Assembly: GCA_051651625.1 (NCBI GenBank)
Contig: JBOFSQ010000047.1
Coordinates: 1 to 32,145 of the forward strand
From: JBOFSQ01 sp051651625
Lineage (GTDB): Bacteria > Planctomycetota > Planctomycetia > Pirellulales > Thermoguttaceae
Direction: 5' to 3'
DNA length: 32,145 nt
The notes below the pieces were generated by a model that saw nothing but the letters and a program-made list of their open reading frames with translations, was not told the origin of the DNA and ran no database searches. The translations under genes and the position numbers were made by a program. This document shows positions 14,203 through 23,062 of the stretch, piece by piece (position 1 is the stretch's first letter; each line of letters starts with the position of its first letter).

Positions 14203-17200
14203 TCACTTTCTTCGCAAATTGAGTCTTGTCATCTCCTCGTCAATCGACTGGACTGTGTATCTGATTTGCTCTTCGGTGTGGAGCGATGTGATGAAGAATC
14301 GCAGTCTCGCCGCACGCTCTTCGACCGCAGGGTGCAAAATCGGCTGGACGTTAATGCCACGCTGAAACAGTCCTTCGGCAAGCTGTAACGCACCGATTGA
14401 TTGACCCACAATCACCGGAATCACCGCCGAATCACGGCTCATTCCCGTGTCGAGCGAAGCGTTCTGTGCAAGTTTTAGAAAGAGTGCGGCGTTTTGGCGA
14501 AGACGTTCGGTACGCTGCGGTTCGCGCTCCAAGATGCGAAGCGCAGCCAACGCCGCTCCCGCTGCCGCTGGCGGCATCCCAACACTGAAGACAAATCCCG
14601 GAAGCGTAAACTTGAGATATTCAACAAGCTCCTTGCTCCCCGAAATGTAACCGCCACAACTCGCAAACGTCTTGCTAAACGTACACATCCAAACATCAAC
14701 ATCACTCGGATTCACTCCGAAATGTTCACCAATACCGCGACCAGTCTTGCCGAGTACGCCCATCGAGTGCGCTTCGTCAATCATCAGAAGTGATTTGTGC
14801 CGCTTCTTGAGGTCAACAAGTCGCGGCAAGTCGGGATAGTCGCCGTCCATACTGTAAACGCCTTCAGCAACAATCAGCACGCGACGATACTCGCCGCGAT
14901 GTTGCTGCAAAATCCAGTCGGCGGCTTCGATGTCGTTGTGCGGAAACGGACGCCGCCGCGCACCCGAAAGAATCGCCCCCTGCACGATGCTGTTGTGTGC
15001 AAGTGCGTCGTGCAAGATGAGGTCGCCTTCGCCCATCAAGTGTCCGATGGTGCTCTCGTTCGTCGCGTGACCGCCGACGAGAACAATCGTTGATTGCGTT
15101 CCAAGAAACTTTGTGATTTCCCGTTCCAATTCCTGATGCAACGGCTTCTCGCCAGAGACAAGCCGCGACGCCGAAACGCTCGTTCCGTACCGCGCACACG
15201 CATCTTGCGCCGCGCGAGTCACTTCCGCATCGCCAGACGTACCGATGTAGTTGTAACTCGAAAAGTTAATCATCTCACGACCAGCAATCTGCGTCCGATC
15301 ACCAGTAATCCCTTCGTGAACATCGAAGAAGTGTCCGAGTCCGGTTTGCGCGAGGAAGTCGAGTCGTTCACGCAACCGGCGATATTCCGGGAACGCAGCG
15401 ATAACGTAGTTCTCCTCACCAATCTCGGTCGTGGCGACAACTTCACGACTCTGCTTCGTCCGCGCAACGCCACCAAGGTATTGACCAACCGCACGCGCAA
15501 CGAGTTCCGCCGTCGTAAGCTCCGGCAAAAGCGACTCTGGAAACTGCCCGCCAAAACGGTCTTCGAGTACCGCAAGAATTTCCATCCGCTCCAGTGAATC
15601 GAGTCCGATTTCGGTGAGGTCGGTACTCGGCGTAAGCGTAGCCGCACGCTCTTTTCCAACGCGGCGAACATCTTCGAGAACGATGGTCACGATTGTGTCG
15701 TGGTCAACGTTTTCCGCGTTCGCAACGACCGTCTTCGGCGTCGGCGCGGGGGATGTTGGTCGCGGCGAAGACGGTGTTGGCGTTGTCTCCGTCGTTCGCG
15801 CCACCATCGCTCCGTGCCGAACAATCTTTGCAGGAGCCTGCGGTGCAGCCGTCGCTTCGACGAGATCGGATTCAACAACTTCGCCACCGATGACCGTCGG
15901 AAACGTGACGCCCGCAGATGTCCATCGCACAATCTCGTTGAGTGTACCGCCCAAAAAACCGGTTCGGCAAACGTGTCGCTGAATCTTCCCGCTTGACGTT
16001 TTCGGAATGCTCCCCGACTTCACGAGGACGACCGCATCGACATTGATTTCGTGTTCGAGCGCGACGCGGCGACGAATCTCCGCAAACAGAACTTCCGACA
16101 TTTCACCTTTGAAACGTCGTTCAACTTCTTGGACGACGACGAGCCGTTCAACGCCGTCGTTTGCCTCGGCGAGAAACGCTGCACCGCCGAGCGGGCGGAG
16201 CGACGTGTCGGCCTTCAAGACCGTCGTTTCGATGTCTTGCGGGTATATGTTGACGCCGCGAATGATCATCATATCTTTGATCCTTCCGGTGATGAACAGT
16301 TCACCATCAAGAAGGAAACCGAGGTCGCCCGTCCGCATGTGATTGCGTTTGTCGTCGGAGTCTGCGAGAGTGGCGTGAAACGTCGCGGCGGTGGCTTCGG
16401 GATTGTCCCAGTATCCGTGTGCCATGCTCGGCCCGGAGACCCAAACCTCGCCAACGTGCCGGTCGGCAAGTTCAATGCGTGATTCGGGATCAACAATGCG
16501 AACGACTTGATCAATGATGCTGCGTCCGCTTGAAACGAGTTTTCGCGCACGTCTGTGCGTTTCGTCAACTTCGCACGCTTCTCCGACGGCGAGTTTGTCG
16601 GCGTCAAAAACTTTTATGATCGGTTCGTCGGCAACGAATCCGCCAGTAACGAGGAGCGTTGCTTCGGCGAGTCCGAAACACGGATAGAATGCGCTCCGCT
16701 GAAATCCAGCCGGTGCAAACTTTTTGGAAAATGCGTCGAGCGTTTCGGGGAGAATCGGTTCTGCACCGTTGAACGCAACCTTCCACGACGACAGATCGAG
16801 CGTTGCCACTTGTTCGTCTGTCACTTGCCTGACGCAAAGATCGTAGGCGAAGTTCGGGCCGCCGCTGGTGTATGGGCGAAACCGCGAGATCGCTTCGAGC
16901 CACCGAATTGGACGCTGGAGAAACGTCAGCGGCGACATAACATAGTTTGTACCGCCAACAAATACCGGCTGAATTATCCCGCCTATCAGCCCCATATCGT
17001 GATAACTCGGCAGCCAAAATACACCGGAACCGCTGCGGGTGTGTTCAAATCCGAGGTGAATGAGGCGTGAATTGTGGAGGAGATTTCCGTGCGTGAGCAT
17101 CACACCTTTGGGCGTTCCGGTGGAGCCAGACGTGAACTGAAGGAACGCAAGCGTCTCGTGTGAGATGTTTGGGTGACGCCAGTTATCTTCGAACGTGTCC

Positions 17201-17649
17201 TCAAGCGTGTCGGTTGCGAGCCACGGGATTTCGCGGAGGCTTGGTGCCTCGTCGAGCATCGTGACGACTCGTTCCTCAACGTCGCGCGTTGTGAACGCGA
17301 CTGCGGCGCGGGCACTGTCGCAGACCGCCTGAATTCGCAGGATCGACCGGTTTTTCCGCGGCGGGTAGACCGGCACCGCAATCGCGCCGCCGTACAGGCA
17401 ACCGAAGAACGCGGCGATGAAGTCGAGTCCGGGCGGATAGAGCAAGAGGACGCGTTCTCCAACGAGTCCGTGGTCTTGAATCCACGCACCGATACGGCGT
17501 GCGAGACGGTCAAGTTCACCGTTGGTCATCGCACGTTCGATTTCGAGTCCACCCGAAAGATATACAAAAGCATCGTCGTCGCGCTGGGTGTGGGCACGGT
17601 ACTGGAGAAGCTCGACGATATGCTGGCAAGTCAAAATGGTTTCATACAT
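14203..17649 (-). CDS. Fatty acyl-AMP ligase / acyl carrier protein / alpha-oxoamine synthase fusion
   Basis: 1148 aa in three parts. Residues about 1-590 are a fatty acyl-AMP ligase: TSGSTGTPKGV near 171, then the FAAL signatures WLPSYHDMGLIGG and TSGGPNFAYDLC, and a TGDLGFL-GRIKDMMIIRG hinge. A Pro/Thr-rich linker (about 620-650) leads to an acyl carrier domain with GLDSLERME, where Ser685 would carry phosphopantetheine. Residues about 740-1148 are a PLP enzyme of the 8-amino-7-oxononanoate/serine palmitoyltransferase family, with DEAHSMGVLG and PLP lysine Lys993 in TFSKTFASCGGY. The expected reaction is to activate a fatty acid, load it on the ACP, and condense it with an amino acid with loss of CO2, giving an alpha-amino ketone, as in sphingolipid-type lipids. 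ATG 17649 is preferred: the 32 residues before it in the frame do not look like FAAL, though no good Shine-Dalgarno is seen. Operon partners are the membrane protein, ispD and an oxidoreductase. Confidence 0.9.
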   Translation of the reverse strand: MYETILTCQHIVELLQYRAHTQRDDDAFVYLSGGLEIERAMTNGELDRLARRIGAWIQDHGLVGERVLLLYPPGLDFIAAFFGCLYGGAIAVPVYPPRKNRSILRIQAVCDSARAAVAFTTRDVEERVVTMLDEAPSLREIPWLATDTLEDTFEDNWRHPNISHETLAFLQFTSGSTGTPKGVMLTHGNLLHNSRLIHLGFEHTRSGSGVFWLPSYHDMGLIGGIIQPVFVGGTNYVMSPLTFLQRPIRWLEAISRFRPYTSGGPNFAYDLCVRQVTDEQVATLDLSSWKVAFNGAEPILPETLDAFSKKFAPAGFQRSAFYPCFGLAEATLLVTGGFVADEPIIKVFDADKLAVGEACEVDETHRRARKLVSSGRSIIDQVVRIVDPESRIELADRHVGEVWVSGPSMAHGYWDNPEATAATFHATLADSDDKRNHMRTGDLGFLLDGELFITGRIKDMMIIRGVNIYPQDIETTVLKADTSLRPLGGAAFLAEANDGVERLVVVQEVERRFKGEMSEVLFAEIRRRVALEHEINVDAVVLVKSGSIPKTSSGKIQRHVCRTGFLGGTLNEIVRWTSAGVTFPTVIGGEVVESDLVEATAAPQAPAKIVRHGAMVARTTETTPTPSSPRPTSPAPTPKTVVANAENVDHDTIVTIVLEDVRRVGKERAATLTPSTDLTEIGLDSLERMEILAVLEDRFGGQFPESLLPELTTAELVARAVGQYLGGVARTKQSREVVATTEIGEENYVIAAFPEYRRLRERLDFLAQTGLGHFFDVHEGITGDRTQIAGREMINFSSYNYIGTSGDAEVTRAAQDACARYGTSVSASRLVSGEKPLHQELEREITKFLGTQSTIVLVGGHATNESTIGHLMGEGDLILHDALAHNSIVQGAILSGARRRPFPHNDIEAADWILQQHRGEYRRVLIVAEGVYSMDGDYPDLPRLVDLKKRHKSLLMIDEAHSMGVLGKTGRGIGEHFGVNPSDVDVWMCTFSKTFASCGGYISGSKELVEYLKFTLPGFVFSVGMPPAAAGAALAALRILEREPQRTERLRQNAALFLKLAQNASLDTGMSRDSAVIPVIVGQSIGALQLAEGLFQRGINVQPILHPAVEERAARLRFFITSLHTEEQIRYTVQSIDEEMTRLNLRRK

Positions 17650-17721
17650 AGCGCAAAAGGATACACGCTTCCGAAAACAATGCAAGCGGGCACCGAATGA
17701 GACGGGCCATATTTTTTTCGC

Positions 17722-17749
17722 GTAGGGGCGGTGTACGGACCGCACCTAC
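17722..17749. repeat. Palindromic repeat, GGGCGG family, copy 2
   Basis: GTAGGGGCGGT (17722-17732) pairs with ACCGCACCTAC (17739-17749), 10 of 11 positions, around a 6-nt loop. It is related to 163-184. It lies between the beta-helix gene and the FAAL fusion gene. On the minus strand it is followed by an A-run, not a T-run, so it does not look like a terminator separating them. Confidence 0.55.
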
Positions 17750-17767
17750 AGCGTTGCACCGCGAATT

Positions 17768-20488
17768 TCACTCCGCATTTTGACACTCAATCGCGTCAAC
17801 GAAGAATGCCGAATTGTCATCCGTTGCGGCGAGATTGCAGAAGCCGAACCAGTTTAGCGACTTCCAATCGGGTTGAACACACGCGATTTTGTCGAACCGT
17901 TTTTCGGTGCCGTCTGGAAACGTCAGTTGCAGTTGCCACGTCCCGTCGGCGGCGTCGCCGAGTGTTGCGGTGATGTCGAAACGTACCCACGCGCCGACCG
18001 GAAAGTCTATCGGTTCAACACCGTGAAGTTGCAGCTTCCCGCCAGCGATACGAAACGTTGGGCCAGCTTTGTACGGCGATGAACTGTCACGCAGTTCAAT
18101 GTACGGAAGCGCGTTCGGCTCGACTCGTACCGCAAACGAAACCGCAACACGACCAGTCTTGTAACGCGGATCGTAATGGAAGTGCGGATTGAATCCTTGC
18201 TTCAAATCGTTCGCGTCGCCAACACGCAAACACTTCGTCCCCGAAAACGGATCGTCACCAACAACACGAATTAGATCGCTGCGACCTTCGTCGCTGATCG
18301 TCGCTTTCGGTACGCTCACCGTTCGCGGCGTCTCGAAGTTTTCGTTGATAATGACCGGCAGAGCTTCTGGTTTTGGTGGCGGGAGCGGGCGTTCGGGGTG
18401 CGGATAGTTCTTCGCAAACTTCACCCACGCCGCGTCGCCGTAGACGCCAGCCTTTTCGTAGTCGAATCGTTTGAAACCGACCTTGAATGCGGGCGAGTCG
18501 TCAGGAAGCGTGAAGTCGCCGTGTTTTGGGTCACGAAACTTCGGATCGGCAACAATCGAACCTTCATCGTGCCCCGTCTGCTTCTGCCACGCCGCCAAAT
18601 CGAGACCGCTCGGAAAAACTTTCGCCATATCGGCGTTCGGATTCCAGTAGAGATTCTGCTTCGTCACCACGCGGTCATCGCCCCAATGCTTCATCGCATC
18701 GCCACTCCACGGCGTACCGAAGAGGACACCTTCGTCCCAGTAGAAGATGTTGTTCTCAAGCGTGAACGACAGATGCTCCTCAACTCGCGTTCGCTGCACT
18801 TGGTCGGTGAGACTGTACGCCAAAATGTTGTTGCGAATGATGTTCTCTTTACCGTAGTGCTGGTGAAAAGTTCCCGTCTTCACGCGATAGACAAGATTGT
18901 TTTCGAGAACGATTCCAGTCGAACCTTCGTCGGTGTATAATCCCCAACCGCCGTAGGAATAGGCGTAGATGTCGTGGAAGACGTTGTTGCGAACGACCGT
19001 CCCCGGCGAGATGCCGAGCGTGTAAATCCCGCCCATATCGCTCATGACCCAATGGCCCAAATTGTGAACGCGATTGAACTCAATCGTATTGTGATGCGAA
19101 CGCGACTCGGCGTAACCCCACTGCCAACCACACGAGATACCGGTGTAGTAAAACTCGCTCACGTCGTTGTGCCGAAGTGTGTTGTAGGAGCCGTGTCCGA
19201 TCCAAAGTCCGACGCCGCCCATATCGAACTGTCCGCCTTCGCAGACGATACAATTTTCGACGGTGTTGCGGTCGGTTGATTCCATCGCATCGAGATTCGG
19301 TTCCCATCCGGTACCGATGTAAACGCCGCCGCCGCCGATGTCGTGAACGTAACTCTTCGTGAGTTTGCAATCGTTGCACGCTTGGTGAAACCTAACACCG
19401 TTCGTGGCGCCGCAACCGAACTCGCAACCTTCAAACGCAACGTTGCGGCAACCGTCAAGATCGACTGCAAACGGCAACGTACTCGCCGCCTGCCCGACGC
19501 TGAATCCCTGCGGCGGAAGCGTGTACGCCGTGTGACGAAATCGCAAGTTTTCAAACTTGATGTGCTCGACGCGGCCCGATGCGTCGTCTTTCGCGGTGTT
19601 CCCTTTGAACGTCAAGAACGCGGTTGCGATTGGCGCGACGATTTCGATTTTGTTTGGGTCTTCGCCTTCGCGCGGAATGTATGACAGCGTACCGGTTGCG
19701 CGTTCGAGAAACCACTCGCCGGGTACATCGAGGGCGGCGTAAAAGTTTTCGATGTGGTAACGCTGGCGTGGTTCCCACTGCATCATCGGCCACGATGCGT
19801 CGCCAGTGAAAACGACCGCTGGTTCACCGGTTTTGAAATCGATCCAAGCGACGCGGTGTGCTGACGTTTCCCACGAGTGGTAGACGGTAAACATCACGTC
19901 ACGCATCTCGTTTGTCGAGAGCGATTCAAGCTGCGCGACATCGCTGCGAGTTGCGTGAAACGAACGGTTCGGCAGTGCGGCCTCTTCGCCGGTTTCGGGA
20001 TTGGTTACGCTGTCGGCTGTCCGCGCGGTGTAGAGATAGTCGGGCGCGTTTGGCGTCCGGCAACGTGTCGCGCGGTGTCCGTTGACGTAGAGTTGTTCAA
20101 AGTACCATTTGCCTTCGGCGACTTCGGGAACTTTCGTTGTCCAGACGCCGTTTGCTTGCTTCGTCCAGCCGGCGATTTTTTTCCCGCCGCTAAACGTAAC
20201 TTTCGCACCACTTACGGCGCGGTATGTGATTGGTGCGGACTCGCTGCCAGAATCTTCTGGCGTGAACGCGACGGGTTCGGTGAGTGCGTATTCACCTTCG
20301 GCGAACTCGACGACAATCGGTTTTCCTGCGTTCGCCTTCTTGGCTTGCCGCACTGCTATAGCGGCGTCGGCGAGCGACGCGACTTTGCTTTTACCGTCAA
20401 CCTTGATGACGACTTCCTGCGCACTGGCCATCGTTGCAAGCAACGCTGCCAAGACACAACAACTTACCAGCATCAAACGTGTTCGCAT
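17768..20488 (-). CDS. Secreted right-handed beta-helix protein, possible glycosidase
   Basis: 906 aa. Residues 1-23 are a Sec signal peptide (cleavage after MASA). Residues about 55-160 (EGEYALTEPVAFTPEDSGSE...YRAVSGAKVTFSGGKKIAGW...LYVNGHRATRCRTPN) match the N-terminal lobe seen in beta-helix carbohydrate enzymes of the GH141-like type. From about 315 to 640 short beta-helix rungs repeat (for example VENCIVCEGGQFDMGG, NTLRHNDVSEFYYTGIS, NTIEFNRVHNLG, VVRNNVFHDIY, VLENNLVYRV). Residues about 695-906 form a separate beta-sandwich-like domain (INENFETP...FVDAIEC), possibly carbohydrate-binding. The enzyme class is inferred from fold only; the catalytic residues and substrate are not known. A GGGAG Shine-Dalgarno precedes ATG 20488. 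It is the first gene of the minus-strand run, 118 bp before the FAAL fusion, so the link between the two is uncertain. Confidence 0.75.
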   Translation of the reverse strand: MRTRLMLVSCCVLAALLATMASAQEVVIKVDGKSKVASLADAAIAVRQAKKANAGKPIVVEFAEGEYALTEPVAFTPEDSGSESAPITYRAVSGAKVTFSGGKKIAGWTKQANGVWTTKVPEVAEGKWYFEQLYVNGHRATRCRTPNAPDYLYTARTADSVTNPETGEEAALPNRSFHATRSDVAQLESLSTNEMRDVMFTVYHSWETSAHRVAWIDFKTGEPAVVFTGDASWPMMQWEPRQRYHIENFYAALDVPGEWFLERATGTLSYIPREGEDPNKIEIVAPIATAFLTFKGNTAKDDASGRVEHIKFENLRFRHTAYTLPPQGFSVGQAASTLPFAVDLDGCRNVAFEGCEFGCGATNGVRFHQACNDCKLTKSYVHDIGGGGVYIGTGWEPNLDAMESTDRNTVENCIVCEGGQFDMGGVGLWIGHGSYNTLRHNDVSEFYYTGISCGWQWGYAESRSHHNTIEFNRVHNLGHWVMSDMGGIYTLGISPGTVVRNNVFHDIYAYSYGGWGLYTDEGSTGIVLENNLVYRVKTGTFHQHYGKENIIRNNILAYSLTDQVQRTRVEEHLSFTLENNIFYWDEGVLFGTPWSGDAMKHWGDDRVVTKQNLYWNPNADMAKVFPSGLDLAAWQKQTGHDEGSIVADPKFRDPKHGDFTLPDDSPAFKVGFKRFDYEKAGVYGDAAWVKFAKNYPHPERPLPPPKPEALPVIINENFETPRTVSVPKATISDEGRSDLIRVVGDDPFSGTKCLRVGDANDLKQGFNPHFHYDPRYKTGRVAVSFAVRVEPNALPYIELRDSSSPYKAGPTFRIAGGKLQLHGVEPIDFPVGAWVRFDITATLGDAADGTWQLQLTFPDGTEKRFDKIACVQPDWKSLNWFGFCNLAATDDNSAFFVDAIECQNAE

Positions 20489-20627
20489 CGGACTCTCCCT
20501 TTCGTGTTCCAGACTCGGTTCGGATCAATCACTGCACGCCAGTTGCGGATTGTACACCCACTCGGCGTGTAGACAAGCGGGAATCTGAATCACACTCGCC
20601 GCATTGCAACGCAATGGTGATGTCATC

Positions 20628-20737
20628 TTTGCCCGTATGGCATGCGTATCTGTAGAAACGAGGCCGTTAACAAAATTCGTTTGCCCGTAGGGCATTCATA
20701 TTCACTAAGCAGGAATCCTTGATGCCCTACGGGCAAA
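20628..20737. repeat. TTTGCCCGTAGGGCAT repeat, three units
   Basis: TTTGCCCGTAGGGCAT at 20680-20695 has an exact inverted copy at 20722-20737, giving a 16-bp perfect stem with a 26-nt loop. A direct copy with one change (TTTGCCCGTATGGCAT) lies at 20628-20643. Each unit is itself a small hairpin (TGCCC-GTA-GGGCA). Confidence 0.75.
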
Positions 20738-20866
20738 GCCGATTCTATCGTGGTCATGGTTCTACTGATATTATTCCCCTCATAACGACGGGGAAAGGAT
20801 TCTCGTCCCATACCAAACCAACATGTCGGGGTACAGAGAAAAGAAAACCGCTCTAACAAGTTCTTC

Positions 20867-20960
20867 TTTTCACCACAGAGACACACGAAAATCCGCACGA
20901 AATACACGAAAGGCCTTTCGTGAGTTTTCGTGAAGTTGTTCGTGCCTTTCGTGGTTAAAA
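20867..20960. repeat. CACGAAAGG palindromic element
   Basis: The centre CACGAAAGGCCTTTCGTG (20905-20922) is a perfect 18-bp palindrome. The outer arms TTTTCACCAC (20867-20876) and GTGGTTAAAA (20951-20960) match at 9 of 10. In style it resembles the elements around the phosphatase gene (CACAAAGGCACGAAG), but it is a different sequence type. Confidence 0.65.
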
Positions 20961-21030
20961 CTGCGATTTCGCTGGAATTCCCAGTTTGAAACTTGTTAAC
21001 GGACTGCCATACAGTCCATTTTGTCCATCA

Positions 21031-21065
21031 AGTCCATTGCGTCCACAATCACTCGCTTACGCTTC
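21031..21065 (+). repeat. Composite GTCCA / CTCGCTTACGCTTC repeat, copy 2
   Basis: This 35-bp segment matches the reverse complement of 31744-31778 at 31 of 35 positions. It is preceded by further GTCCAT units (21013-21036). Its right part extends to 21076 and matches 256-282. Confidence 0.7.
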
Positions 21066-21298
21066 CCGCTCTGATTTACGCTTGCCGCTTGCGATTTTTT
21101 GGTTAGAATACGCTCCCGTCAACCGCACTCCCAAAACCACGGAGGTGTACCAACGAGCGAAACGTTGACCTTTGATACTCGTTACGGGTAGATTTGTAGG
21201 CTTCGCCCTCCGCAAGACCGCGGCTTGCGGCAATGACGCCTCGATGGGCCGCTACCGTTTTGGTACGGGAAATTCAAACCGACTTCAGCATATAAGCT

Positions 21299-23062
21299 AT
21301 GTCTCAATCGTTCCGTGACCGTTTCATCATCGTCGTCATTGGCGTATGTCTCTTCGTCCCGTTTTTGGGGAGCACTGTGTTGTGGGACTTCGACGAGGCG
21401 TACTTCGCTTCGATCACGCGCGAGATGATGAAGCGTGGCGAGTGGATCGTCCCAACATACAACGGCGGCAGCGAACTCGGTGACAAACCGATCCCGATCT
21501 TTTGGGCGATGCGTCTCTCGTTTTTGATGTGGGGTACAGCGAACGAGTTCGCGGCGCGGTTTCCGTCCGCACTTTGGGGGATCGGTACGCTTCTAGTTGT
21601 CTACGACATCGGACGCCGACTTTTTTGCCGCGACGTTGCAGTACGCGCGACGTTTCTACTTGCCACAACGCTCTTCTTCATGCTCGAATCGCGTGCCGTC
21701 ACCACCGACGCACCGCTCACGTTTTGGATCACCGCCGCAATGGCAGTCTATCTCGCGGGAATATACCGCCATCAAACAGACGACGAAAACTCTGCACTTG
21801 TTTTGCGCGAAAATGGACGCTGGTTTCCAGCGTCGTTGCGACATGTGATTCTGTTCTATGTTTGCATCGGAATGGCGGTTTTGTGCAAGGGCCCAGTCTT
21901 TTTCGTTTTACCGATGGCGGTTGTTGGACTCTTCGCACTCATCAAGAGCTGTCCGGTTGACGACGCAAACTCACGTTGGCGCGAAGTTCGTTTCGTGCTG
22001 CGATGTTTGAACCCGATCCATTTTCTGCGGACGTGTGCAACGCTGCGACTCGGTATCGGCGTGGTCGTTGTTCTCGCTGTTGCGGCACCGTGGTATCTCG
22101 CGGTCGGTTTCAAGACAGACGGGGCGTGGTGGGATTTGTTTTTTGTGAAACACAATTTTTCGCGTGCGACAAACGTTATGCACAACTATCGCGGTGCATC
22201 GTATTACTACATTCTCGCACTTCTCTTTGGGACTTTTCCGTGGTCGATATTTTTCATCCCGACTTGCATCGACACATGGCGACGACTCCGCGCGGGAACG
22301 CCCGCTTCCGACGGACTTGTCTTTGCGCTTTGCTGGTGCGGTGTGGTTATGGGAGCGTTCAGTCTTGCGGCGACGAAGTTGCCGAGTTACATTTTGCCGA
22401 TGTATCCGGCGGCGGCACTTCTCGGCGGTAACTTTTTGAACAACTGGTCACGCGGTGAAGAACGCGCCGGGAAGTTTTGGACGCCGGTTGCGCTGACCGT
22501 TTTGGGACTCGTTGGTGGTGGAATTGCGTTTGTGTTTCTTTGGGTTGTACCGAAGTTTGGTGCGCAATTTTTGCGGGGAGAAGAAGTGCTGTCGCTCGTC
22601 GGATTTTTGCTTATCGGCGGCGCGGTGGTGTCGCTGGTGGTGTGGACGCGGTGTTCACGCAAGACGCTCGAACGAGTGTTCCAAATCGTCTGCATCGTCT
22701 TCTTGACGACGCTGTTTTTCTGGGGCGGACCGCGTGTTGCGGAGCACCAAAAATATCGTGAAGTCTTCGCCAAAGTTCGCGCAATCACACCACACGCAGA
22801 GATCGTTTCGGTTGACTGTCTCGAACCGAGTTGGATTTTCTATTTCGGCAAACCGATTCGCAGAATGACTCCAGAACTTTTCGAGACCGAACGCGCGTCG
22901 CTCGGCGACGACGTTTTTGTTCTGATACGTTCGCAAATTTACGACTCGCTCGACACAAACCAGCGCACACCATTTCACGAGTTAACTCGCGTACAATACT
23001 TGGGCAGACCGTATGAACTCGTGCTGCTCCAGCGCGACAAGAAGACACGAGGCCAACAATGA
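21299..23062 (+). CDS. GT39/ArnT-like membrane glycosyltransferase
   Basis: 587 aa. This is a PMT_2-type polytopic membrane enzyme that moves a sugar from a polyprenyl-phosphate donor. The first helix (10-26) is followed by WDFDEAYFASITREMM, whose Asp32/Glu33 match the catalytic acidic pair of the family, and by LGDKPIPIFW, the conserved D-K-P loop. About ten further hydrophobic segments run to residue 490, for example VAVLAVAAPWYLAVGF-type and ILALLFGTFPWSIFFIP stretches. The C-terminal 80 residues are soluble (EIVSVDCLEPSWIFYFGKP). Acceptors in the family include lipid A, proteins and other lipids; the sequence does not decide between them. The ATG has no strong Shine-Dalgarno. The stop overlaps the start of the DUF1549/DUF1553 gene by 4 bp, implying coupled translation. 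Confidence 0.88.
   Translation: MSQSFRDRFIIVVIGVCLFVPFLGSTVLWDFDEAYFASITREMMKRGEWIVPTYNGGSELGDKPIPIFWAMRLSFLMWGTANEFAARFPSALWGIGTLLVVYDIGRRLFCRDVAVRATFLLATTLFFMLESRAVTTDAPLTFWITAAMAVYLAGIYRHQTDDENSALVLRENGRWFPASLRHVILFYVCIGMAVLCKGPVFFVLPMAVVGLFALIKSCPVDDANSRWREVRFVLRCLNPIHFLRTCATLRLGIGVVVVLAVAAPWYLAVGFKTDGAWWDLFFVKHNFSRATNVMHNYRGASYYYILALLFGTFPWSIFFIPTCIDTWRRLRAGTPASDGLVFALCWCGVVMGAFSLAATKLPSYILPMYPAAALLGGNFLNNWSRGEERAGKFWTPVALTVLGLVGGGIAFVFLWVVPKFGAQFLRGEEVLSLVGFLLIGGAVVSLVVWTRCSRKTLERVFQIVCIVFLTTLFFWGGPRVAEHQKYREVFAKVRAITPHAEIVSVDCLEPSWIFYFGKPIRRMTPELFETERASLGDDVFVLIRSQIYDSLDTNQRTPFHELTRVQYLGRPYELVLLQRDKKTRGQQ

Larger units (their letters stand above)
20489..21298. other. 810-bp intergenic region with several repeat families
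   Basis: It lies between divergent genes and has no credible gene. From left to right it holds the Shine-Dalgarno of the beta-helix gene, three units of a TTTGCCCGTAGGGCAT repeat (20628-20737), a small TTCCCC/GGGGAA hairpin (20774-20795), a CACGAAAGG palindrome (20867-20960), and a composite GTCCAT/CTCGCTTACGC repeat (21013-21076). The last 200 bp before the glycosyltransferase gene show no clear promoter. Confidence 0.6.

Noticed and set aside
17650..17745. Upstream extension of the FAAL fusion by 32 residues
   Set aside because: The segment is Arg/Cys-rich and does not look like the start of a fatty acyl-AMP ligase; MYETILTCQHIVELL is a better start.
17722..17749. Terminator between the beta-helix and FAAL genes
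   Set aside because: On the minus strand the hairpin is followed by A residues, not T; it matches a dispersed repeat family instead.
20489..21298. CRISPR array
   Set aside because: Repeats here are palindromic, of different families, unevenly spaced and partly inverted; there are no regular spacers and no cas genes in the window.
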